Source of the DNA: Planctomycetota bacterium
GTDB lineage: Bacteria > Planctomycetota > Planctomycetia > Pirellulales > UBA7805
Direction: 5' to 3'
Length of the DNA: 7,547 bases
Assembly (NCBI GenBank): GCA_030605285.1
Contig: JAUWIQ010000085.1
Coordinates: forward strand, 1-7,547
Below are positions 1 through 5,907 of this stretch, in pieces (position 1 is the first letter of the stretch; each line of letters starts with the position of its first letter). Under the pieces are notes generated by a model. It did no database searches and had not been told where the DNA came from. It saw nothing but the letters and a program-made list of their open reading frames with translations. The translations under genes and the position numbers were made by a program.

Positions 1-2613
1 GGAAAGGCTGCGGGTCGAAAAGACGGGTCGCAAAGCGGGGCCAAGCGGCTAACCCGCTTGGAGAAGAAGCTCATCGGGCAGCGTGACAAGCTGCGCACGG
101 ATTGGATTAGTTCGGAATTATTGCAGGTAAAGATTCTCGATCTCAACGCCACCACGTATCCCGAGGGAAGTGAGCAGCGCAAGCGCGAAGTGGGAAAGGT
201 GGGGGCTGAATATGAAAAAATGTTTGAGAAGCACGAGGGGAGGCTGATCGGTCTTTTTTGCCGTCTGCAGCAGGGACGATGTCTCACGGAATTGGGCGAT
301 TATGAACGGGCTTTGGATTGCTTCGTTGAATTGATCGATTTAGAGCAGTCTGAAAACCCGCTGCAGAAAAATCTCGGCTTGGAGGCGATTCGTTATACGA
401 TCGAGTGCAATATTGGCCAGAAAAAATATAAAGCAGCGATTGAGCTGGCCCAAATCACGCTTCGTGATAATGTGAAGGTCACGCCGGTGACTCAGGCGAT
501 TCAGTTTCTTCAGGCCAAAGCTGCGGTTGATTTAGCGTCTATCCTGGGACCGGATCAGAAAGGGCTGCAGGAGAAGCTCCGCAAGCAAGCCTCTCAAATC
601 TTCCTCAAGCTGGCAAAATCCAAATCGAATAACGAGTGGAGGGATAAAGCAACCGAGGCGCTGGTCGCGATGGGCAGGGAGATCGAGGAAAAACCCAAAG
701 GAGAACCAAAAAACTTTGATGAAGCGTTTAGCAGTGCGACCGCCACCATGCGGCGGCGCAGAGCCTTGACGGAGGCGATTGCCAAGGCAGCGGACGAGAA
801 AAAAGAAGAATTACAAAAGAAACGGTCGGCAGCAAACGAGCAAGCCTTCAAGTATTACACCCTGGCGATCGAAATGACCGACAATGAATCCTTGCCAGCT
901 AAGGTAAAAAGTGTCCAGAGCGCTTTATGCTATCTCTTCTTCGAGCGTGGCGATAACCTGCGGGCGGCCGTACTCGGAGAGTATCTGGGGCGGAAATATC
1001 CGGGCGGTAAAGAGGATAAATTTGGCACCAATGTTGCCCTCAACGCATGGCTGAGGGAATTTGGTGAAGCGGGCGAAAACAACGATTTTGAAAAACAACG
1101 CATTGAGCGACTTGCCAAGCGGATTAACGAGCGTTGGGCCGACTCCAAGGAGGCAGCCGATGCGAATAACTACCTGTTGACCTTTGCGATCCAGGATGGT
1201 GATGCGGAAAAAGCGTTAGAGTATCTGGAAAAAATTCCCCGGGAATCCTCACGCCGCGGGCAGGCTCAGATCAGTGTGGGGCAACTTTTGTTCAATCGTT
1301 ATGTAACGGACAAAAAACTCTCGGACGAAGCGAGGCCGGATGCGGAATCGCTCAACGCAGCCCGGGAGCGGGCCGCAGGATTTCTGGCCCAGGGACTTAG
1401 GGCATATGAGCAGAAATCGAGTGTCGATCGTTCGGCCCTCGCGGGCGCATTTGCCCTCGCGCAGGTCAATGTCAACCAGAATGCGCCCCTCAAGGCGATT
1501 GAATTTCTAGAACACACAAATTATGGTCCCCTGACTTTGGTTGAGGCGGGACATCCCCTGATTGCAGAATCAAACTACCCGCTCAAGACCTATCGACTTG
1601 CATTGCGAAGCTACATTGCTGCGTTGCCCAATTTTCAAGACCAACCTCAAAAGCAGCAGGAGCTAGTAGATAAGGCGTTTGGGATTATCAATAAAATGGA
1701 AAAGGCGGTCGGGTCGGATGCGGATGCGGAAAATCGGCTCACGCAAATCTACATTGATCTAGGAAAAGATCTCGAAATTCAGATCAAGGACCTGGAGGAT
1801 CAAGGAAACGATGTGGGTAAGGAGGCACTTTCGGGAGCCTTTGAGAAGTTTCTTCAGCAGATTAAAAATCGTCCGCAGGCCACGACCTATAAAACAATGA
1901 TTTGGATCGCGGAGACGTATTTCACGCTTGGAAAGAGCCATGCTACTGAAGGATCGTCTCATAATAAAGCAGATAAGTATTTCAGCGAAGCGGCCCAGGT
2001 CTATCAGCGGATTTTAAAGAAAAAGCTTTACAAGAATCCGCGGCAGAAGATCACGATTGAAATGAGGTTGGCAGCATGCTATCGGGGGCAAAAGAAATTT
2101 AAAGAGTCACTTGCCCAACTCGAAGGAGTGTTGCGCGTCAAACCGGGGAATGTTAAGGCGCAGCTTCAGGCGGCTGAGACATTGTACGAGGCGGGGGTTG
2201 ATGACTGTGACAATTATGTCAAATCATTCCTCGGTGCCGCGAAGGATGACGAAACAGATCGCAATCGAGTGTGGGGCTGGAAAAAACTGTCGCAGCAGAC
2301 GGAGGCAAAGGAATCCCTGGCTAGTTATTTTTACACCGCGAAACTTTATGGGGTCCGGGCCCGTCGGATGTATGCGGAATGTATTCGCGCAAAGGACCCG
2401 AGGAAAGCAACGAAGCTGTTTGCGGCCGCTGAGGGCAATCTTCTGCAAATTTTCAGCGAACACCCGAAGCTGGGGGGGCCCGAGTTTATGCCTGAATTTG
2501 AGGCGGAAATGCGGCAGGTTCAGCAGGCACTTGGAAAAAAAGAGGTCGGTTTTCCGGCGGTTGCGCCCGAGGCGGTCGGTCCGAGTCCGGTCGAAGCGGC
2601 GGTGGCGAAGTGA
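1..2613 (+). CDS. Large TPR-like repeat protein, 5'-truncated by the window edge
   Basis: The reading frame is open from the first base, with no stop and no ribosome-binding site before the first possible start (a TTG at 58). The gene therefore almost certainly begins outside the window; 870 residues are visible. The protein is helical throughout. Counting the TTG codon as residue 1, TPR-like helix pairs appear near 65-96 (GRCLTELGDYERALDCF), 110-135, 285-313, 369-393, 463-486, 613-652 and 668-696 (LAACYRGQKKFKESLAQLEG). A charged, probably coiled-coil stretch lies at about 231-262. The last 20 or so residues are rich in Ala, Pro and Val. No catalytic motif or membrane helix is visible in this part. 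TPR arrays bind other proteins, so a scaffold role for the downstream ExbB/ExbD motor is inferred from position only. The next gene starts 68 bases downstream on the same strand. Cell location cannot be judged because the N-terminus is missing. Confidence 0.88.
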   Translation, partial: GKAAGRKDGSQSGAKRLTRLEKKLIGQRDKLRTDWISSELLQVKILDLNATTYPEGSEQRKREVGKVGAEYEKMFEKHEGRLIGLFCRLQQGRCLTELGDYERALDCFVELIDLEQSENPLQKNLGLEAIRYTIECNIGQKKYKAAIELAQITLRDNVKVTPVTQAIQFLQAKAAVDLASILGPDQKGLQEKLRKQASQIFLKLAKSKSNNEWRDKATEALVAMGREIEEKPKGEPKNFDEAFSSATATMRRRRALTEAIAKAADEKKEELQKKRSAANEQAFKYYTLAIEMTDNESLPAKVKSVQSALCYLFFERGDNLRAAVLGEYLGRKYPGGKEDKFGTNVALNAWLREFGEAGENNDFEKQRIERLAKRINERWADSKEAADANNYLLTFAIQDGDAEKALEYLEKIPRESSRRGQAQISVGQLLFNRYVTDKKLSDEARPDAESLNAARERAAGFLAQGLRAYEQKSSVDRSALAGAFALAQVNVNQNAPLKAIEFLEHTNYGPLTLVEAGHPLIAESNYPLKTYRLALRSYIAALPNFQDQPQKQQELVDKAFGIINKMEKAVGSDADAENRLTQIYIDLGKDLEIQIKDLEDQGNDVGKEALSGAFEKFLQQIKNRPQATTYKTMIWIAETYFTLGKSHATEGSSHNKADKYFSEAAQVYQRILKKKLYKNPRQKITIEMRLAACYRGQKKFKESLAQLEGVLRVKPGNVKAQLQAAETLYEAGVDDCDNYVKSFLGAAKDDETDRNRVWGWKKLSQQTEAKESLASYFYTAKLYGVRARRMYAECIRAKDPRKATKLFAAAEGNLLQIFSEHPKLGGPEFMPEFEAEMRQVQQALGKKEVGFPAVAPEAVGPSPVEAAVAK

Positions 2614-2614
2614 T

Positions 2615-2625
2615 CTGACAGTCAG
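2615..2625. repeat. Short perfect dyad just after the first TPR gene
   Basis: CTGACAGTCAG has two 5-base arms around a single A and starts 2 bases after the stop codon of the first TPR gene. The one-base centre makes an RNA hairpin unlikely, so a small protein-binding dyad or chance is more plausible. No T-tract follows. Confidence 0.25.
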
Positions 2626-2681
2626 CAACGGGTGGGGATCGAAGTGTTCACAAGGCATTTTTTGCAAACGGAGATGAGTGG

Positions 2682-3758
2682 ATGATGAAGCGCCATGCTA
2701 TCTGCGGGTTGATCTCGGCATTGGTTCTGCTTTGCGGCGAGGGAGCGGGTGTCGCGGATGTCGTGAAAATTAAAGCTGTGGTTACAGAAGAAAAAGGTAA
2801 AAAGATCACAAAAGAAGGCAAAACACATCGCGGGAAAGTCGTCGAGTCCAGTCCGACTGAAATTGTGATTCGATTACAAAACGGGATTGCGCAAAGTGTC
2901 CCGGTCAACGAAATTGCCTTGATTCGCTACGATGCAGAACCGGAAGGTCTCAGTTCTGCCCGAGGACTGATGTCCAGTGGAAAATATTCAGAGGCCCAGA
3001 AGAAACTCCTCAACATCAATCTTAATTCGATCGATCGCCCTCTTGTGAAGGAAGAGGTCGAATATTTAACAGGCTTTTGCGCTGCAAAATTAGCGATTGG
3101 AGGCGTTGGGACACCCAGTGGCGCGGGCAAAATAATGCATGGCTTTGTTAAAACATATCCTCAAAGTCATCACGCCTTTGAAGCCAATGAGCTGATTGGC
3201 GATTTATTGGTCGCTGCGGGGAAGCCCGCGGATGCCCTTGGTTTTTACAAGAAGGCGGAAGCACCCTGGCCCGAGTCGAAGCAGCGGCTTGGATTGGCCC
3301 GTGCCCGCAGCATGGCCGCACAAAAGAATTTCGAGCAGGCAATCACAGAATACCAAAAGGTGCTCGATAGCGGAGTGCAGGGCCCCGAGGTCGAGCGCTA
3401 CCGTCTGGAGGCGATCCTGGGTAAGGCCGCGGCGTTGGCAGCAGATGGCCGGGGCGATGCGGGTGTCAATGCGGTCAATGATGTGATTAAGTCGGCAGAG
3501 CGGGGAGACACGGAGATCCATGCACGGGCCTACAATGCATTGGGCGATTGTTATCGAACCATGAACCAGCCCAAGGAGGCGATCCTCCAGTATTTACACA
3601 CCGATACCCTCTATTTCCAGCACCCGGACTTGCATGCGGAGTCGCTCGCACGAATCACCCAATTATGGGAGAAAATGGAAAAGCCGGAGCGGGCGGCTCG
3701 AGCCCGAAAAACGCTGAGCTCGCGATATCCGAACAGTCGCTGGACAAAAAACCGCTAA
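2682..3758 (+). CDS. Exported TPR protein with N-terminal beta-rich domain
   Basis: The product has 358 residues. The start is supported by GGAG at 2670-2673, 8 bases before the ATG; a second ATG follows directly and could also be used. Residues 1-25 form a signal peptide: Lys-Arg, a hydrophobic core (GLISALVLL), then a G-V-A site before D26. The Cys at 18 lacks a proper lipobox, so a lipoprotein is less likely. Residues 48-85 (from RGKVVESSPTEIVIRL to EIALIRYD) look like a small beta barrel of SH3 or Sm type. The remainder is TPR-like helix pairs: 92-112, 167-193, 206-230, 243-270, 281-312 (NALGDCYRTMNQPKEAILQY) and 319-348. It probably sits in the periplasm as a binding or scaffold protein. 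It lies between another TPR gene and the exbB-exbD genes, which suggests a shared task, but no specific function can be named from the sequence. Confidence 0.88.
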   Translation: MMKRHAICGLISALVLLCGEGAGVADVVKIKAVVTEEKGKKITKEGKTHRGKVVESSPTEIVIRLQNGIAQSVPVNEIALIRYDAEPEGLSSARGLMSSGKYSEAQKKLLNINLNSIDRPLVKEEVEYLTGFCAAKLAIGGVGTPSGAGKIMHGFVKTYPQSHHAFEANELIGDLLVAAGKPADALGFYKKAEAPWPESKQRLGLARARSMAAQKNFEQAITEYQKVLDSGVQGPEVERYRLEAILGKAAALAADGRGDAGVNAVNDVIKSAERGDTEIHARAYNALGDCYRTMNQPKEAILQYLHTDTLYFQHPDLHAESLARITQLWEKMEKPERAARARKTLSSRYPNSRWTKNR

Positions 3759-3789
3759 AAAATGTATATTTCCACCCCCTCGGCCACGA

Positions 3790-3819
3790 TTAAGCCATCT
3801 TTTCTCCCAGATGCCTTAA
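3790..3819. repeat. Imperfect inverted repeat (11-base arms, one mismatch)
   Basis: The arms are TTAAGCCATCT (3790-3800) and AGATGCCTTAA (3809-3819). Ten of 11 positions pair, with one central C-C mismatch, around the 8-base loop TTTCTCCC. It begins 31 bases after the TPR stop codon. No T-run follows on either strand, so it is not a classic intrinsic terminator. It could be an RNA stem that protects or attenuates the message, or an operator dyad for exbB. The pairing is seen directly; the role is inferred. Confidence 0.5.
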
Positions 3820-3917
3820 CCTTAAACATCACTCTGATTAGACTACGTAACCCGGTAGCTGAGTACGCGTTGTCTCCTTCATAAGGGCTGGCAGACGTTC
3901 GTTAGCGACCTGAAAAG

Positions 3918-3923
3918 TATAAA
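3918..3923 (+). promoter_or_regulatory. Candidate -10 element for exbB
   Basis: TATAAA matches the sigma-70 -10 consensus at five of six bases. Transcription would start near 3930 and leave a leader of about 20 bases that includes the ribosome-binding site. No good -35 hexamer lies 16-18 bases upstream and there is no extended -10 TG, so this is weakly supported. Confidence 0.28.
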
Positions 3924-3939
3924 AACAGGAATGAGACCT

Positions 3940-3944
3940 GGAGG
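3940..3944 (+). promoter_or_regulatory. Strong ribosome-binding site fixing the exbB start
   Basis: GGAGG lies 5 bases before the ATG at 3950. It fixes the start upstream of the N-terminal hydrophobic segment, so that segment belongs to the protein. Confidence 0.75.
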
Positions 3945-3949
3945 CGATC

Positions 3950-4738
3950 ATGCGTAATCGGCAATGTTTAGAACTTTTGCAGGCATCTGTCTGCTCACTT
4001 TTTCTCTTGTTACTCGTGTTTGGTGTGGTCACGACGCTTACCTTAGCAACCCCATCTGTCGTGACAGCCCAGAACGCCGAGGATGACGAGGGTGGCGAGG
4101 ATGCCCCGCCGAGCCTGCTGGGGTGGATGTTCGAGGCCCTGGGGATTGGCTACAGCATCATTTTTCTCTCGCTTTCATTTACGCTGGTTGCCATTTTCAT
4201 CATGAATCTGATGATGGCCCGGCGTGAAAGCGTAGTGCCTGTAGACTTAGTGCATAATTTTGAATCACGTCTTGATGATAAGCAGTACCAGGAGGCATTC
4301 GATCTTGCCAAAAATGACGAATCTTTTCTGGGACAGGTGCTCTCCGCAGGCCTAGGAAAACTTTCTTCTGGCTATGAACAGTCGATCGAAGCCATGCAGG
4401 AAGTTGGCGAAGAGGAAACCATGAAAATGGAACACCGTCTCAGTTATCTGGCGCTGATTGGAACGGTTGCGCCGATGCTTGGATTGTTTGGAACGGTTGA
4501 CGGTATGATTCGGGCATTCCGAGTCATTGCCACCTCCGATTCAACCCCCAAGCCACAAGAATTAGCATCGGGTATTTCGACCGCCTTGTTCACGACCTTG
4601 GTGGGCCTGGCGATCGCGATTCCTGCCATCTCGGCATACAACATCCTGCGAAATCGCGTTTCCCGCCTCGTGCTAGAGGTCGGTATCCTCAGTGAGGGGC
4701 TGATGGCCCGTTTCCAGAGCGTTGGCCAGAAGAAGTAA
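3950..4738 (+). CDS. exbB: ExbB/TolQ/MotA-family proton channel subunit
   Basis: This 262-residue inner-membrane protein would form the pentameric channel that couples proton flow to movement of ExbD. The family signature is clear: LIGTVAPMLGLFGTVDGMI (169-187) in the second core helix and ALFTTLVGLAIAIPA (212-226) in the third. T182 and T216 align by eye with Thr148 and Thr181 of E. coli ExbB. The first core helix is about 66-90, followed by a cytoplasmic domain of about 75 residues. An extra hydrophobic segment at 13-36 ends in a signal-like VVTAQNA, followed by an acidic stretch at 44-51. This suggests a cleaved signal peptide, leaving the N-terminus in the periplasm as in ExbB. The position of E. 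coli ExbB Glu176 (GIAEAL) is occupied by Thr211 (GISTAL). It is followed by two exbD genes. A TolQ-like role cannot be excluded, because no TonB or TolA is visible. Confidence 0.95.
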   Translation: MRNRQCLELLQASVCSLFLLLLVFGVVTTLTLATPSVVTAQNAEDDEGGEDAPPSLLGWMFEALGIGYSIIFLSLSFTLVAIFIMNLMMARRESVVPVDLVHNFESRLDDKQYQEAFDLAKNDESFLGQVLSAGLGKLSSGYEQSIEAMQEVGEEETMKMEHRLSYLALIGTVAPMLGLFGTVDGMIRAFRVIATSDSTPKPQELASGISTALFTTLVGLAIAIPAISAYNILRNRVSRLVLEVGILSEGLMARFQSVGQKK

Positions 4739-4769
4739 TCGGGAGGCTTGTCGGTAAGCACCCGCTGCG

Positions 4770-4774
4770 AGGAG
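4770..4774 (+). promoter_or_regulatory. Ribosome-binding site of first exbD
   Basis: AGGAG lies 10 bases before the ATG at 4785, which is slightly long spacing but supports this start. The start also places the conserved Asp at residue 21, as expected for the family. Confidence 0.55.
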
Positions 4775-4784
4775 ATAAAAGTCG

Positions 4785-5249
4785 ATGCGAGTCACGACGC
4801 GGAAATTCGGTGAGGCTGCCGAGGCCGATCTCACGCCGATGATTGACATGACGTTTCCGTTGATCGCTTTTTTTATGGTATTGGTGAACTTCACTCAGGC
4901 GGAGCAGGATGCTCGTGTCGAACTGCCCGCCAGCAAGTTGGCCAAACCGCCCGAGGAGACCTCAGAACAACCGTTAACGATTCAACTGGCGAAGATCCCG
5001 GGCTCCAGGCCGCCCGATTTTATTGCCCTCATCGGTGGCGATGAGATTCCCGTGAGCAAAGAACTTAATGGGATCCTGCTGCGAGAGAAACGGGCGTTCG
5101 GACGCATGGGCAGGCAGTCTGCCGAGGTGGTTGTGATCATCAGGGCGCATAAAGATGTTCACACGGGAAAAGTCCAGGAGGTGATCGAAATGTGCCAGAA
5201 CCAAGGGTTCGAGCGCTTCCGCCTGCGGGCGAAAGAGGGAGATGATTGA
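4785..5249 (+). CDS. exbD: ExbD/TolR-family biopolymer transport protein (first copy)
   Basis: The product has 154 residues, close to usual ExbD length. It has a short cytoplasmic N-terminus, one transmembrane helix at about 18-36 and a periplasmic domain. The motif DLTPMIDMTF (15-24) carries Asp21, the counterpart of the proton-carrying Asp25 of E. coli ExbD. The C-terminus shows the expected ExbD fold pattern: a strand (VVVIIRAHKDV, 115-125), a helix (GKVQEVIEMCQNQGF, 128-142), then a strand (RFRLRA). Pro25 lies inside the helix, four residues after Asp21, where the second copy has Gln. Residues 50-63 form a Lys/Pro/Glu-rich linker after the helix. It lies 46 bases after exbB and is probably co-transcribed with it. 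Family assignment is firm; the partner it energises is unknown. Confidence 0.94.
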   Translation: MRVTTRKFGEAAEADLTPMIDMTFPLIAFFMVLVNFTQAEQDARVELPASKLAKPPEETSEQPLTIQLAKIPGSRPPDFIALIGGDEIPVSKELNGILLREKRAFGRMGRQSAEVVVIIRAHKDVHTGKVQEVIEMCQNQGFERFRLRAKEGDD

Positions 5250-5260
5250 GTTGGAGAGTG

Positions 5261-5283
5261 GCAAACCCACAACCGCGGTTTGC
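5261..5283. repeat. Perfect 7-base hairpin between the two exbD genes
   Basis: GCAAACC (5261-5267) and GGTTTGC (5277-5283) pair perfectly around a 9-base loop in the 67-base gap between the exbD genes. No T-tract follows, so termination is unlikely. It might act as an mRNA stability or processing element that sets the ratio of the two ExbD proteins, which is inference. Confidence 0.4.
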
Positions 5284-5316
5284 TCCTCGCTGGCCTCAAG
5301 GTTCAGGTAGTATGCT

Positions 5317-5835
5317 ATGAAGATTCGCAGAAAAAGATCGGGCGACGACAAGGTCGAGTTGCAGATGACGCCGATGATCGACATTGTTTTCCAGTTGTTG
5401 GTCTTCTTTATCATGACCTTCAACATTGTGGCGCAGGAAGGCGACTTCAATATTCGGATGCCACTCCTGGGAGCCCCGCAGGACCGACTTCTGGAGATTG
5501 AAAAGAGGACACTGAAGGTCCGGATGACGGCGAATGCCAACGGCGATCTACAGCAGCTTAAATTGGGCGATGCGGTGTTGTTTAATTCGCCTGGAACCGT
5601 TCGGGAAGCCTTTGGTAGCCTGCACAATAAAATTCTGGGGATGGTCGATGATGCGGGAGGGCCCGACGCCGCAGGCAACCTCCTGGAGGTCGAATTCGAC
5701 TGTGATTATGATCTCAAATACAATAACGTGATTGAGGCGATCACGGCCGTAACCGGCACAAAAGCGCGGGGCAGCGATAAGATCCAGCGACTGATCGAGC
5801 ATATTAAGTTTGCCCCGGCCAAAAATAAACCCTGA
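5317..5835 (+). CDS. exbD: ExbD/TolR-family biopolymer transport protein (second copy)
   Basis: The product has 172 residues. A basic cytoplasmic start (KIRRKRSGDDK) is followed by one helix at about 19-39 with the family motif QMTPMIDIVFQLLVFFIM (16-33). Asp22 is the expected proton-carrying residue. The periplasmic domain has strands near 64-71 and 79-89, a helix at 93-110, a Gly/Asp/Ala-rich insert at 110-121 (MVDDAGGPDAAG), then the final strand-helix unit (LLEVEFDCDYDLKYNNVIEA, 122-141) and a basic tail. The start rests on a modest AGG at 5305-5307. It shares little with the first copy outside the helix motif, so the two are old paralogues and not a recent duplication. Being next to exbB and the first exbD, it probably joins the same complex, possibly as one half of an ExbD heterodimer. 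Confidence 0.94.
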   Translation: MKIRRKRSGDDKVELQMTPMIDIVFQLLVFFIMTFNIVAQEGDFNIRMPLLGAPQDRLLEIEKRTLKVRMTANANGDLQQLKLGDAVLFNSPGTVREAFGSLHNKILGMVDDAGGPDAAGNLLEVEFDCDYDLKYNNVIEAITAVTGTKARGSDKIQRLIEHIKFAPAKNKP

Positions 5836-5867
5836 TTGGTGCGCTCGGCTACATTCTCTTGCTTCGC

Positions 5868-5884
5868 GGATCGCCGCTCGATCC
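5868..5884. terminator. Hairpin in the convergent gap, possible shared terminator
   Basis: GGATCG (5868-5873) and CGATCC (5879-5884) form a perfect 6-base stem with a 5-base loop, 32 bases after the second exbD stop and 23 bases beyond the stop of the convergent minus-strand gene. CTTCG (5862-5866) and CGAAG (5901-5905) could add an outer stem. The position suits a two-way terminator, but no T-tract follows on either strand, so the call is weak. Confidence 0.3.
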
Positions 5885-5907
5885 AGGTTCCGAACTGCGA
5901 CGAAGTT

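Larger units (their letters stand above)
3759..3949 (+). other. Intergenic region between TPR gene and exbB
   Basis: This 191-base gap is the longest in the plus-strand gene run; the others are 46 to 68 bases. It carries an imperfect hairpin at 3790-3819, a tandem CCTTAA pair at 3814-3825, a small CCTT-CAT-AAGG dyad at 3876-3886, a TATAAA element at 3918-3923 and a strong ribosome-binding site at 3940-3944. No convincing protein-coding frame is seen. The content fits a regulatory region that lets exbB-exbD-exbD be expressed separately from the TPR genes, although read-through from upstream remains possible. Confidence 0.6.

Noticed and set aside
2224..2667. Minus-strand open frame of 147 codons
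   Set aside because: Antisense to the TPR gene end, with no domain and an implausible Arg/Phe/Cys-rich composition.
2661..2668. TTTGCAAA palindrome
   Set aside because: Eight bases is too short to distinguish from chance, and nothing nearby supports an operator.
2111..2677. Plus-strand open frame of 188 codons overlapping the end of the first TPR gene
   Set aside because: It is a shifted frame of the TPR gene with an Arg- and Cys-rich product typical of a shadow frame. It has no ribosome-binding site.
3548..3793. Plus-strand frame of 81 codons at the end of the second TPR gene
   Set aside because: It overlaps the TPR gene in another frame and shows no family features.
3838..4032. Small minus-strand frame in the gap before exbB
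   Set aside because: It overlaps the exbB start and signal region, and its product lacks any recognisable feature or start signal.
4974..5678. Minus-strand open frame of 234 codons across both exbD genes
   Set aside because: It lies antisense to two clear ExbD genes and the gap between them. Its product has no recognisable domain and low-complexity Ser/Arg content.
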